From Sambucus nigra (taxonomy: Eukaryota > Streptophyta > Magnoliopsida > Dipsacales > Adoxaceae): a stretch of 64,000 nt of DNA. The position numbers and the translations under genes were made by a program. A model generated the notes under the pieces. That model worked only from the letters and a program-made list of their open reading frames with translations. It was not told where the DNA came from and ran no database searches. Where the stretch lies: the NCBI GenBank assembly GCA_949130495.1, contig OX422223.1, positions 74,584,751-74,648,750 of the forward strand, in the 5' to 3' direction. This document shows, piece after piece, positions 33,401-45,060 of the stretch. Every line of letters begins with the position of its first letter. Position 1 is the first letter of the stretch.

Positions 33401-35878
33401 AAACCTTGGAAAATATGTCTGTTATGTTCAGTTTCCACAGAGATTTGATGGTATTGATAGGAATGATAGATACGCCAACCGAAATACTGTTTTCTTTGAT
33501 GTGAGTTACTGCATTCCTTAACTTCATTATATATAATAAGTTCTTTTATTTTAGATTATTTTTATTTCTCATATATCAGGTTCTGCTTCAGTGATTAGGT
33601 GAACAATCAAAATTCTTAGAAGACTTTACCTCATTATTCTACTCTTCATTTATGCGACCTTATAATTTTCTTTGTATAATCAGATTAACTTGAGAGGTTT
33701 TGATGGAATTCAAGGCCCTGTTTATGTGGGTACTGGGTGTGTCTTCAATAGAACAGCATTATACGGTTATGAGCCTCCTCTCAAACCTAAGCAAAAAAAA
33801 TCAGGTTTTTTATCTTCCTGCTTCGGGGGAAATAGAAAGAAAAATTCTAAATCAAGTAAAAAGGGCTCAAAGAAAAAGAAATCTAGCAAGCATGTTGATC
33901 CTACTGTGCCGATATTCAGCTTAGATGATATAGAGGAGGGGGTTGAAGGTACATTTTGTAGTTATCTTGTTTATTTATACCTTTTGACCTGTTAAACATG
34001 TTGACGATCTGTGTAAATCTTTTGAAATTACATTAACAGCGGACATATTTTGTTTAGAGGAATCACTTATATAAGGCTAATGATATGGTATTTTCAATCC
34101 TTATTTCTTGGTACTACATCAATGCTGAATACTTATATGAGATTAAATATGTGTAGTTTCCCATTCTAATCTTTTACTACCAGACAACTTGAAAACTAGA
34201 AAGTACAGCATATATGCGCAGATGTTACATTTTTCTTCCATATAATTTAATGTTTTCACACTTGGCATGCATTCGTGACTAAAATTTACGTATTGAATAT
34301 GCCTTAAAGAGTTCAGGCTTTGTGGTTCAAGTTTTACACAATTAGAGACCTTGCTCTTGGAACACGAGCAATACAAACCTACAAGTATAAATTAAGAGAT
34401 CTTTGTAATAATTTACATAAAAACATTTGTAAATATATGGGGTATAATAGAAAATTCATCAACAGAGTAGAGTAGTATGTGAATTATAGATGTTTATATG
34501 GGTTTATTAGGAAACTCATATATCATTTTGTTCAATATATTTCGTCAAGGGCATTGAATGAGATTCATAGCACTATAGTTCCCTATATTTCATTTTGTTA
34601 AATTTAATATCAAGCATTGGTTGCTGAACAAAAGTTGTATTTCAAAATCAGGTGTGGGATTTGACGATGAGAAGTCATTGCTCATGTCACAAATGAGCCT
34701 TGAGAAAAGATTTGGACAGTCAGCTGTTTTTGTTGCATCAACGCTTATGGAGAATGGGGGAGTTCCTCAGTCTGCAACCCCGGAGGCTCTTCTTAAAGAG
34801 GCTATTCATGTCATCAGTTGTGGATATGAGGATAAAACTGACTGGGGACAAGAGGTGTGTTGGTTTCGTACTTAAATGTCTTAGCTTTGCTGTTGAAAGT
34901 TTCCTTACTTGCAGTAAGGAAACTTTTGAAGGACAGGCTCCTATAGGACGAATTCTGTGAACATCTTACTTTTTTCTAATGAAGATACAATTTCATGTCA
35001 AGATCGCTTTACCCTTTGTAATGAAATGGTGAAGAAAGATCTGCCAAGTTTGAACAATAGATTGGGATAATATTGAGACAGTTGCAGTGACCTTCCTTCT
35101 GTTTTGGATTTTATTTCACAGACCTCTCTTGTGTTTGGAAAATTACAGTAATCTCACCTCACATATGGATTGGGTAACAATGACCTTCCCTTGCATTTAG
35201 ATTTTTAGCAGTGACCTCCTTTAAATTTATGAAAATCTGAAATAGGGAAGATTCTTTATATTGTTACTCATGCAAAAGGTTTGTCAAAATTGAAAAATTC
35301 TGAAATTAAGGGGAAGGTCACTGCAATTTCCTAGAATGTAGGGAGGGTTGTGTAGTAAATTTAAAACACGACGGATTTTATTGTAATAATTGCACATATC
35401 TTATTTTGTCTGCAAGTATTAGGGAGATCCTTTATGCTGTAGATATATCTAATATTGTCTGCAAATATTAAAAAATTAAGCAGACCTTTTCTTGCTCACT
35501 TTTACAAAAATCACACATTGCACACACACATATATATATATATATTTCCAGCTCTTTTGTCCCAAATGGTGGCAGATAAAGAGTTACTTCTACACGGGAG
35601 TGCTTATATTTTTGTATTTTTAGAGAGCATTTTCTTCAATAATTTCATAACTGACTTTGAAGGATATATGTGTAAAGGGCATCTGCACACCAAAATGGAA
35701 AAATCCCCTCCGGTCAATTGCATTCTTTTTTCATTAATTTTACTTATATATTTGTGGTTTTTGAAGAGCATTTGTGAATTTGTTTCCTTTTATCAAGGTA
35801 TTCGAAAATGCTGTTATTGTCCCTTACCTTCTGTAGAGATCATATTAGGGATTTCCAGGGTCACCCATTTTAACTTGG

Positions 35879-35911
<33 letters not shown>

Positions 35912-37460
35912 GGGTATATTTTCTGCATATATATATATACCTTAGTCACACGATTCGCCTTATATGGTTGAAGCACCCGCTCTGAAATCGCGATTTCGCG
36001 AGCTGTGTGCGAAGTCGTGATGAATTCGCGACTTGGAAATTTGAAGGTCGCGCTCTCATATTTTCCAATTCGTATTTGCAGTGGGTAAACAACCCATCTC
36101 ACCTCTTATATGTCATGATTGAAGGAGACAATGTCAGCTCAGTTCTCATTTCAACCCTCTCTCCTATGTACACGCCACTTTATGGCCCTATTACTCATCC
36201 TCAAACCATTAATCTTTTACAGTTCATTTCATCCACTCCACCATCTGACAGTCAGCTCTCTTGATGGACAACAATGACATGCAATCATCTGTCATCACAT
36301 AACTTTTCACAATGATACCAAATAGTGTTTGCATAAATGCAATCTGAGACACAGAGCAAAATACATGCATACTTACATATATATATATATATGAATGGGT
36401 TTTATGTTTCTCCATTATTATATTTTGACTTTAATATATAATTTAAAATTAATAAATTAATAGCCGCTCTGATCACGCTCCCGCATTTGTAGTTTTTTGA
36501 AAATTGGCTTACTCGCTAATTCGCATCCTCACTCGCATCCGAATCGCACTCCGCACTTGTGACTTAGATATATACTCCTTATAATTCTGTTGATCACTTT
36601 AATAATCAACACTATTCCACATGGTGGTGCCTCGTACTCCAAGCACCTGCTGCATTGAAATTTCTCCTTTTAACACAATTAAATTCCAGACCTTTCATAT
36701 ATTGTTAAAACTTGAAATTCTTTTATTTGTCACTTCCGATTATCTCACAAGACTGTCAATGTTTGTCTCCGTATGTGCAGATGGGATGGATCTATGGGTC
36801 TGTCACAGAAGATATTCTAACAGGATTCAAAATGCATGCCCGTGGCTGGCGATCAATCTACTGTATGCCTCACCGACCAGCCTTTAAAGGTTCTGCTCCT
36901 ATTAATCTTTCAGATCGTCTTAATCAAGTGCTTCGATGGGCTTTGGGATCTGTCGAGATTCTTCTTAGTCGACATTGCCCTATTTGGTATGGTTATAGCG
37001 GAAGGCTAAAATGGCTTATGAGGTTCGCGTATATAAACACAACCATTTACCCCATCACCTCTCTTCCTCTCCTCCTTTATTGTACTTTACCAGCTGTCTG
37101 TCTACTCACTGGAAAGTTCATCATTCCACAGGTTCGTTATATCACCATAATCCTCGTATAGTTATCTCAGGGTCTTAATATCAAAACACTCTTAACCTAT
37201 GGTGTACACACACACACACACAACGTATCTCCAGCGGACTCCAATTAACTTACCTTAAAAAAGGACAAATTTTGTAATATAGTAAAAATTATTTCTTTAA
37301 CCAACTTGGTTGAGATGATCTCCATGGATGGGAGATAATCTACAAAAATATATCATCAAAAACTTCAATCCGAAAACAGGTGAAATGCAAAATTGAAAAT
37401 ATGTGCATTTTCGTTCGTTAAAACCTGTCATATCACCCACTCACCATTAATATTTTTAAA

Positions 37461-37496
<36 letters not shown>

Positions 37497-38377
37497 TATC
37501 TCTTAAATTCTATCATTGTGGTGCAGATTAGTAACATTGAAAACATCAAATGATATAATTTAACCCAATTGACTTTTTATCTGTGGTGTGATCAAGTGAG
37601 ACCTTAATGCTAAGAATAATATGATGGCACACAAACTGTATGCAGAAAGTTGCACCCGAAATGATTGTGATTGCTTAAATATGGATAGACAGTAGCACAC
37701 AAAAAATTGCCCCCCGCCCCTCTATTTGTCTCGCGGGCGAGTGCACGCACGTGCACACATGGTATTTCTTAACTTGCCTCTTTCTGTTGCAGATTAGTAA
37801 CATTGCTAGCATCTGGTTTATTTCTCTCTTTCTATCCATCTTCGCTACCGGTATACTCGAGATGAGATGGAGTGGTGTAGGAATAGACGAATGGTGGAGA
37901 AATGAACAATTTTGGGTCATTGGTGGTGTCTCGGCCCATCTCTTCGCCGTCGTTCAGGGTCTGCTCAAAGTCCTTGCAGGTATCGACACCAACTTTACCG
38001 TCACCTCCAAGGCCTCAGACGAGGACGGGGATTTCGCCGAGCTCTATCTCTTCAAGTGGACCACCCTCCTCATCCCCCCCACCACACTCCTCATTGTGAA
38101 CCTCGTTGGTGTGGTGGCAGGCATCTCGTACGCGATCAACAGTGGTTACCAGTCGTGGGGTCCACTTTTCGGGAAGTTGTTTTTCGCATTTTGGGTGATT
38201 GTTCATCTTTACCCATTCCTCAAAGGTTTGATGGGGCGACAAAACCGGACCCCCACCATTGTTGTCGTGTGGTCCATTTTGCTTGCTTCGATTTTCTCTT
38301 TGTTGTGGGTGAGGGTTGATCCCTTTACCACTAGGGTTACTGGCCCGGATGTTGAGATGTGTGGAATCAACTGTTGA
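21449..38377 (+). CDS. CESA3: Cellulose synthase A catalytic subunit, CESA3 type (14 exons)
   Basis: Exons: 21449-21472, 22760-22949, 23801-23994, 24087-24162, 24260-24455, 25424-25690, 25770-26115, 26201-26338, 33075-33200, 33288-33500, 33684-33948, 34652-34854, 36781-37131, 37793-38377. All introns are GT-AG and in phase, giving 1057 residues. The protein polymerises UDP-glucose into beta-1,4-glucan in the plasma-membrane cellulose synthase complex. Visible features: a RING-type zinc finger (residues 18-63, CQICGDNVG to CPQC); two N-terminal membrane segments (about 251-300); catalytic DDG (369-371), DCD (536-538), TED (755-757) and QVLRW (795-799); and a C-terminal membrane cluster from about 830, ending CGINC. 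The start MESEGETG and the last residues match the CESA3 (primary wall) clade. It lacks about a dozen residues usual after GGGAK. Exon 2 has a weak acceptor (gggacaag). Intron 8 is 6.7 kb of nested transposons. The ortholog assignment is from remembered family features. Confidence 0.92.
21604..22288. mobile_element. hAT-family element in CESA intron 1
   Basis: The ends are cggtgccggctc on the left and, complemented, cagggccggctc on the right, close to the plant hAT consensus CAGGGCCGGC. A perfect 8-bp target duplication cgggtgcc flanks it (21596-21603 and 22289-22296). The 685-bp body has AT microsatellite and no transposase, so it is non-autonomous. It lies 131 bases after the first coding exon. 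Confidence 0.85.
23120..23170. repeat. (ATT)n microsatellite in CESA intron 2
   Basis: A run of att/ata trinucleotides. ORFs across it and across the rest of intron 2 are not genes. Confidence 0.8.
24610..25040. mobile_element. TIR element (MITE-like) in CESA intron 5
   Basis: The left end gggcctgtttggttg faces caaccaaatgggc at the right, an inverted pair with a few mismatches. The body includes CT, AC and AT microsatellite (24842-24910) and repeated aattcat words. No coding region and no convincing target duplication were found. The family (hAT or PIF) is not resolved. Confidence 0.6.
28624..30381. mobile_element. hAT-like element nested in the Gypsy element
   Basis: Perfect termini taggcctgt and acaggccta are flanked by an 8-bp target duplication cggtgggt (28616-28623 and 30382-30389). 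The outer part is made of 'atccgaatccgatccgttta' style repeats in inverted orientation. A younger element is inserted only six bases inside its left end (28630-29832). Without it the element is about 555 bp and non-coding. Confidence 0.8.
28630..29832. mobile_element. MULE-like element nested inside the hAT-like element
   Basis: The inverted ends atagttgtcaaatcgcgaatc and, complemented from the right, atagttgtcaaaatcgtccg are flanked by a 9-bp direct repeat ggttaggcc (28621-28629 and 29833-29841), a length typical of Mutator-like elements. The interior (about 28960-29450) is a degenerate array of ggttttataactaaaaaa. No transposase is seen. Confidence 0.8.
30841..31373. mobile_element. Probable small TIR element in the Gypsy gag region
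   Basis: Inverted ends agacctggc and, complemented, agacttggc bracket 533 bp rich in acccgttaatacccgataa and cacgactcaacacgac motifs, like the element at 14164. It interrupts the gag linker. No clear target duplication was found, so the boundaries are approximate. Confidence 0.5.
32604..32625. repeat. 22-base poly-G run
   Basis: An uninterrupted run of G on the + strand inside CESA intron 8, which could be read as a G-quadruplex-prone tract or partly as an assembly artefact. Confidence 0.85.
35082..35326. mobile_element. MITE-like element in CESA intron 12
   Basis: A perfect 15-bp inverted repeat ttgcagtgaccttcc (35082-35096) faces its complement at 35312-35326. The related phrases acaatgaccttccc and agcagtgacctcc repeat inside. 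There is no coding content and the outer limits are uncertain. Confidence 0.5.
35879..35940. repeat. (TC)n and (AT)n microsatellites
   Basis: About 15 TC repeats are followed by a short AT run that forms the left target-site copy of the element at 35941. Confidence 0.85.
35941..36567. mobile_element. hAT-like element in CESA intron 12
   Basis: The left end cttagtcacacgattcgcc and the complemented right end ctaagtcacaagtgcggag form an imperfect inverted pair. The 8-bp flanks atatatac are identical (35933-35940 and 36568-36575), as in hAT elements, although the site is simple-sequence. The 627-bp body is non-coding and contains cgcgatttcgcgag near its left end. Confidence 0.65.
37522..37539 (+). 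repeat. Copy of the exon-14 splice acceptor in intron 13
   Basis: The 18 bases tgcagattagtaacattg are identical to those at the true acceptor and start of exon 14 (37788-37805), 266 bases upstream. Splicing here would add ISNIENIK and then a stop. Confidence 0.85.
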
Positions 38378-38628
38378 AAAAGAGAATATCACTCTAAATT
38401 ATCAAGAAGCAGTACGCATATGATCAATCTAGTTTCGTTTGCTTTGTACTTGTCTGTTTGTCTATGTGTTTAAGTTGCACATTTTTGTGCAGGATATAGG
38501 AATGTTAAGTTATTTTGTTGTTGTTGCAACTTGTAAGTTTAATCTTGTGATTGTATTCCAAGCACAACTTGTTCTTTTGTTGAAATTCGCCAAATGACTT
38601 GCTGGAGCATTCATTATATATAAATTTA

Positions 38629-38733
38629 GGAAAATTCTAAGTGTACCGCATTTTGAAACAACATTGAAACCGCATGCCTACGTGGCATGCGGTTTCAATG
38701 CGGTACAAAAATGCGGTACATGTAGAATTACTC
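38629..38733. mobile_element. Hairpin MITE about 250 bases after the CESA stop
   Basis: A perfect 17-bp stem, cattgaaaccgcatgcc (38662-38678) and its complement (38684-38700), surrounds a 5-base loop. Imperfect pairing continues outward through gtaccgcattttg, so nearly the whole 105 bp folds back. A 9-bp direct repeat ataaattta flanks it (38620-38628 and 38734-38742), suggesting a Mutator-type MITE. It may lie in or just beyond the 3' untranslated region. Confidence 0.8.
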
Positions 38734-38742
38734 ATAAATTTA

Positions 38743-39383
38743 TATTCTTTCCTAATGAGTTTTAGCATCAATCCCCCCTCTTCTATGTTTGGCCTTGCTG
38801 CAAGTTGTAACTTGATTGTGCTCTTTCCAATTCTCTTAGTTTTTTCTATTCTGCAGTCCTTGAACAACTCAATCTCGGCCCGTTGGGTCAGAGCGCTGAT
38901 CCACACACGAGTCATTTAAAGTTTTAGCTAAACTCGTGAATATGATACTTCTAGGCTTGACAAGTCATGTCTCGATGAGGATCTATGTATAACTTGCTAC
39001 TTGGAAAACAAATTGAATTAAAATGTTTATGTAATAATCACCAATGGGAGTCGTGTGATTGACGCAAGCATTCTTGTTCCCTTATGGTCTCAAATTTGAA
39101 AAGAACTTTTTAATATGGTCATTGATGAGTAGCCTAATTATTGGAGTCAATTAGAGAGACTTCTGACAAAACAAATGACCCTTTTTACATGTGATACTCA
39201 CAAAACCAGATCACGTTTTAAACTTTTTCCGACCACCGAGCCTCAAGGGGTTGAGTGGGATTTGGTTAGAACTCATGTGAAAAGTGATTTAGTTGATCCC
39301 GTTGGAGCATTTTTGCTCCTTCAAAATGTCCCAAAACCATTTTGATCCTCCAAAGCCAATATTTAATTCAAAGCATTTTGTAA
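38743..39383. other. Non-coding stretch downstream of the CESA gene
   Basis: No recognisable gene or repeat. Short frames on both strands around 38640-38920 overlap the MITE and are not credible. Confidence 0.5.
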
Positions 39384-39391
39384 CCGCTGCA

Positions 39392-39965
39392 CAAGGCTGG
39401 TCCTGGGGCAACTGCACAGGGCCTTTTTTTTAATATCGTTTTAGTGTATACTATGGGGACTATAATAATCACGGGGGCCTAAAATATGTTGTAAACATTC
39501 CAAGAGACACAAAATACAGTTGTAAGCATTTATTTTCTTTCTTTCTATGTTTTTTTTGGTTCTTACTTTTTATCTATTCGGTTTCTCTCCTCACCCTCTA
39601 GTCCACCCAAAGCAAACTATCTAGATAGTAATATTGTAGTATGTATTTGTTAAGGAACAAATAGCTATTGGACATAAATAGCAAGTGAAACCAATAGTTT
39701 TTGGTTGTGGGTAACTGGTGCCATCTTTCCATTGTGGTGGGACTTTGATACCTAAGGAATTGATAAAAAAAAATTGAGTCCTAGCTGCTATTTTTCATAT
39801 TTTTGTTAATTGATTATTAACGTTATTAATATTGTATTTATTGTTTTGTGCTTTCTTTTATTAGTTTTGTAACATATGATGAATAGAGTGATATTATTTT
39901 AAAAAAAATCACATTTGTATATTTAAGTTTTGCATGGAGCCCTTTAAATGTCATAATAGGCCATG
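39392..39965. mobile_element. Degenerate hAT-like element
   Basis: The left end caaggctggtcctggggcaa and complemented right end catggcctat resemble hAT termini. The flanks ccgctgca (39384-39391) and ccgctaca (39966-39973) match at 7 of 8 positions. The interior is non-coding. It resembles the class with a 'cagggcc' start seen at 21604. Confidence 0.5.
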
Positions 39966-40319
39966 CCGCTACAGTCCCCCGACAGATCAAATACCAGGGG
40001 AACAATCTGTATAAACAATCTAGTTAGCGAACTCAGCCAACATTATATTAGCCGCCCAAACTTCTATTTCTTTTCTCTGCAACTCTCACTTGTATCTATT
40101 CATATTTTCGATGTTGTGGAGGTTTGTGGACCAATAACGCATGGACTTGCATGGTGCGACTTTATCGCGGAAAACCCAATATTAGATTTTCGACTTTGGA
40201 TTTTAGGAACATACAGATATTATGCAAGCTCTCCCATTGCATCTTCTCCGGAGGCATATTATTCTCATCAAGCATTGAATATCGAGGTATATATGTAGTG
40301 CAATTTTTTATGCTAATTT

Positions 40320-40645
40320 ATTGAACTATTTAGTCTTTTGATTAGTTAAAGAATTAATCGAAATAAGTAATTAATTGAACTATGTTTTCATTTGATAAAT
40401 AAATTGGTAAGTGAATGAATGCATTTAATTCAGGTAATTAATTGGACTATTTTGTCATTTGATAAATAAACTGGTTACATTAGTGAATTAATTTGATTAA
40501 GTTATCTTTTTGAACTATTTACTCATTTAGTAAATAAATTGATTAGTTTTTTAATCAATTTAATTAATATAAGTATTTGAACTATTTAGTCATTTATTTA
40601 TTAAATAACTTGATTAGTTAATGAATTAATTTAATTAATTTGATT
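40320..40645. repeat. 67-bp degenerate tandem repeat, five units
   Basis: Variants of ttgaactatttagtcatttg start at 40320, 40375, 40442, 40509 and 40576 (spacing 55, 67, 67, 67). Each is followed by ataaattgattagttaatga-like sequence. It is AT-rich and non-coding. Confidence 0.8.
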
Positions 40646-43600
40646 ACTAATTCACTTTTTAAATTCCAGGTAATCAATAACATTAAGTTTCGTTGTACTA
40701 TGATGTAGTGACTCGACTTCGTAATAGTAACATGTTACTAAATATTTATTGTTTAAAACATCATTGACGTGGAATATTTAGTAAAATTTTGGAATTAATC
40801 ACACATAATAAAAAAAAATATGCTAAAATTTATAGCTTAAAAATACTAAATTTTAATTATGCCCAAACTTTATAACATAAGGTTGTAATTAAAAGTTATT
40901 AAGTGGTGGCATATTTTGGTTTAGTCCAAAGCTGAATGTAATATTGAAATTAGTACAAACTAAAAAAAAAGGATAGTTTTATTTAAAAATAAATAAATAA
41001 ATAAGAAAAGAAAATGAAAAGGGATGGAGCTTACAAGTGTGTCCATCCTCTAGGACATGTGTCCACACCATATTAAAAACCACCAATGCAAAACTATTAG
41101 GATAATGTTTTTATTCAAACTCCAAGAACAAATAAGCCTTTCTCTACCAGCCAAACCATTTTGTAATAAACTGTTGGTACACTTTATATATTGTGATTAA
41201 AAAAAAATCACGTCAAAGAGTTTTATGGAGAAATCAAAAAATAAAATCATAAATTAATTTTAAGTCTACTGCTCAAAATTGGGTATAGTGGGTGCATAAT
41301 ATCTCCCAATTGTGTATTAAAATACATTCTGTCAACATAAACACTCACAAAAACGAGAGAGAGAGCGAGAGGAACAGACGAAAATGAGAAGAAGAAAGTT
41401 ATAAACTTCGAGGGCCAAGTTTGCAAGATTTTGTAAGAAATTTCTTCTATTAAATTGAGAACTTTCTTTCTTTTTTTAAAATCATTCTTTAAAGTGTAGT
41501 TCTAACAATGGGTAGCTATGGAAGTTCCATTGAATCTTTAATGACTACTTAGAGAGAGGGAAACTTAAAATCACTCGACTTGCCTCTAAAAATTCCAAAA
41601 TAATTAATTTGGAACCCTAAATAGTGAGGAACAACATACTAGAATTTCAACCCCATCCGATTTGTACATTTGTTGTAAAAATAGTGTTATGACGAGTTTA
41701 TCTTGATTTCTCCCCTATGTAAACGATTGTTTTTGAATTTCTTTATAATGATTTTGGATTGATAATAAGATTATCTTCATTTGGACATCGAAATCATCAT
41801 ATTTCTATAAAAAAAACGAGTGAAATATGAAAATTTGAAATTTTTATAGAAATCTGAAAAATCTTTGCGGAAATTCTTGACGGCATGTTTGTATCTGAAT
41901 TTTCTGAAATTTGTAGGTTTATTATTTTTGTCTTAAATTATGGTGTGATAAATTAACTCATATGTGAACGTTATATAATTTATGTTGAGCAATTATAATA
42001 GTTTGACTACTTTTAGGGTGTGTGTGGGTTGTTGTCTCTAATGTATTAATGTGTATATATGTTTATATAAATAATGTAGCATTTCATGCCCATCCAAAAA
42101 TAAGAGGAATAATTTCATGTGATGTTTTATAGTTAAAATTTCATGTTAGGCCAATATAGTTATTGTGTGTTTGGGTAAAAGTCCTTGTTACTGTAAGGTT
42201 AGTGATTATAAGAAAACATGCTGCTATCTTTAATAGAGAATTAAATGAAGTTTTAATGAGCCTTTATCATGTGAAAGTTGGTTCTAAACTATAACATAAA
42301 AATTAGGTTTCATGAAAACTCACAAGTGAATACTTACTGTATATAAATTTTAGGAGTTAAAAAATGAGATATAAAGGTTTATATTTGAAAATTTACCCTT
42401 AATACGTTGGTGAAAACTTTACACTAAATATGAGTGACCTCTTTGTAGTCAATATTTTATGTCGAAAAGTTAGTATCTATATTATGGTTTATTTAGAATT
42501 ATGTAATTAAATAAGTCCATGCCATGAATCTTTAAATTTTCACTTTATTGTTGATATTCATGATGACTTGTATGTGCGGAGTTTATTCACAAATTTGAAG
42601 GGGTATATGGAAGTTCGCTATACTGAGGACTAAAACCATTACTTTAAGTTGTGATCACATTGATATTAATTATTGCTATTGTTGAACTTGAGGTTCCTAT
42701 TCAGTCAGATGGATTTGAGATAATCCCACAGTTAGTGCACTAATATAGTATCTACCACCAGAAATTTTGGGTGGGTATAGGTATAAACGTATGGAAGTTG
42801 GCATATGTGAGGTGGCCTAAGGGCAATGCACGCTAGAAGTCGTTAGTGTACATGTCATTATATTATGTTTTTCAGTTTTGTAGATGGATACTAGAGGCCC
42901 ATGCTGAAAATCTCATTCTTCTTGTGTTGGTTCAATCTTGAGACAAACAATTTTTATTTATTTATATGCTCTTGCATTTTTTATTTTTATTCAAATCTAT
43001 TTTTTATATCTTAAATCATATTTTTCTATGTTGATTTATTATATAAATTATTTTTTTGAGAAAAATATTTTTTTTTGTGTAATGTACAAATTATTTTGGG
43101 TGTCATATAATTTATTTATTTTTTTCTTGTGTGAGGTTTGATATTTTTCTGAATTTAAAGTTTATTTTATATTTCAAGTCTTTTATTTTATTTGACTTGA
43201 TATATAAAATATTTTTTATTCAGAATATTTATTTTGTGTTTTTTTTTTTCATAACTTTGTAGTATGATTTGTATTTTTTATGAGTATCATTATTTTTGTG
43301 TTTCAATTTTTTATTGTATTTTTTTATTTTTATTTTCGGATTTTATTTTTTTGTGTGTGTTTTTATTTTTTTTGAGTTTTTAAGTTATGGACTTTTTATG
43401 CTTTGGGCTTTTGGAGAGAACCCTTTAGGGTTTTATGTTTGTGGTATAAGTTAAACTCTTCTCTCTCTCTCAAACCCTTACAATTTTTTTTCAGCCGTTT
43501 TTTTTTTGTTTGTTTGGAGAAACACACTCTCTCTCTCTAATTTGTGTCTTGCCAAAGCTCTCTCCCTCTCTCATTTTTTTTTGGCCGAACTGCTACCATT

Positions 43601-43780
43601 CTTTTTCTCTGTCTCGGTTTGGAAGTTTTCGGTGGTTGGACTTTTATCTCCGGTGGTATTTCTGTTTCCATTTTCCGGAGTTGTTTTTTTTTCGGTGGAT
43701 CGATTTCCGGTTTGGTGGGTGTGCTCCGGTGACCCTGTTTCCGGCGGTGACCATTATTTTCGGCGACTCAGTCTTGGGGT
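40646..43780. other. Non-coding AT-rich stretch, no gene seen
   Basis: It contains T-rich blocks (42930-43390), pyrimidine-rich sequence from 43440 and only short low-complexity frames. A gaga-rich, leader-like piece lies near 41360-41410, but no coding sequence follows. It may be part of a long terminal repeat belonging to the primer-binding site at 46944, which I could not confirm. Confidence 0.4.
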
Positions 43781-43786
43781 AAGCTT

Positions 43787-43791
43787 CTTCC

Positions 43792-43840
<49 letters not shown>
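43787..43840. repeat. (TC)n-(TA)n compound microsatellite
   Basis: A run of TC dinucleotides passes directly into TA dinucleotides. The frames through it on both strands consist of SLSL/YIYI or ERER runs. Confidence 0.9.
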
Positions 43841-44334
43841 TTTTATATATTGTTTTATACATTATATATAAATCTGTTTTATACAGTTAATACATACGTA
43901 CATATACATATATATACTTATATATACTCATATACATATATATACATACAGTTAACTGTACGCACATGTTTTGTGATCTAAGCTTCTTGGGACTTTTGTT
44001 GTTGGTTTGCTCATTTGTTTAAATCCAAAAATCTTACTGGTTTTATTTGCTCCTTAGATTAGTAGACTTATAGTTTGGTTTGTTGGGTTTTAGTTAACTA
44101 AACATACATTTGTTTGTCTTATTTTTGTGGTGTTTAGATCTAATCTTTTGGAACTCTTCTTTTTTTTTCAAGTAAACTTTGGGTTAATCTGAACTAAGTT
44201 TTGTGTGTGCACTTATTTAATTTAGACTAAAATTTATTTGGACAAATTTCATTTTGGACTAAATATAATTTTTGACTAAAATTTGTATGGACTGAGTTAG
44301 TGACCATTTAGATATTGGTCCTTTTGTTGGGTGT

Positions 44335-45060
44335 GTATTGTTGGCTCTTATTTTACACCCAACTCATTTATTGTGTGTACACCTTTTATATTGAACTTAG
44401 ATTATTAAAATTTTGTGTCACACATTTTTATAAAAATAATATTTTAATCTGAATTAAAATTTATTTGGGTGTTGGGTATTTGTTGTTGAAACTTATTTAT
44501 ACCCAACTCGTTTAGTGTGTACACTTTGTTTATTTGGACCGTGATCTTATTTTTTTTGGGCAGATTTTATTTGGATTAAATTTTTTTTTGACTAAAATTA
44601 ATTTGTTCTTGAACTTTAATTTGAACCAAAAATTAATTTGAACATGGATTTTTATTTTAACTATCTTTCGAACAAAGTCTGAATTTAGTTGGGTGTTGTG
44701 TGTTTGTTGTTGAATTTTACTTTACACCCAACTTATTTTGTGTGCATTTTTTTATTGGACTTAGATTATTTTGTGTCACACATTGTTTATAAAATAATCA
44801 TTTAATCTGAATTAAAATTTATTTGGGTGTTGGGTATTTGTTGTTGGAGCTTAGTTTATACCCAACTCATTTAGTGTGTACACTTTATTTATTTGCACTG
44901 TGACTTTATTTTGGGCCAACTTTATTTGGATAAATTTATTTGAAACTAAAATTTGTTGGGACTGAATTTTAGTAGGCTTATTGGGTGTTTGGTTTGTAGA
45001 GTTTATTTACACCCATTTCAGTTTGTGTGTACACTTTATTATCAAGACTTATTTTAGTGT
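44335..45060. repeat. 356-bp tandem duplication with two sub-repeats
   Basis: The phrase ttgggtgttgggtatttgtt occurs at 44467 and 44823 (356 apart) and a related ttgggtgtgtattgttgg / gttgggtgttgtgtgtttg pair at 44335 and 44690. Between them cttagattatt...gtgtcacaca and tgaattaaaatttatttggg also recur. A weaker third copy begins near 44977. Non-coding. Confidence 0.75.

Noticed and set aside
36621..36887. Alternative-frame ORF overlapping exon 13 of CESA
   Set aside because: It is out of frame with catalytic motifs. The in-frame reading at 36781-37131 carries TED and QVLRW.
39963..40298. 111-codon + strand frame
   Set aside because: It begins at the right end of a degenerate hAT element, has no recognisable motif and runs into AT-rich tandem repeats.
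43506..43871. 121-codon frame and its overlapping partners
   Set aside because: Composition is dominated by pyrimidine-rich and TC/TA microsatellite sequence (SLSL, YIYI runs), with no domain and no splice-supported continuation.
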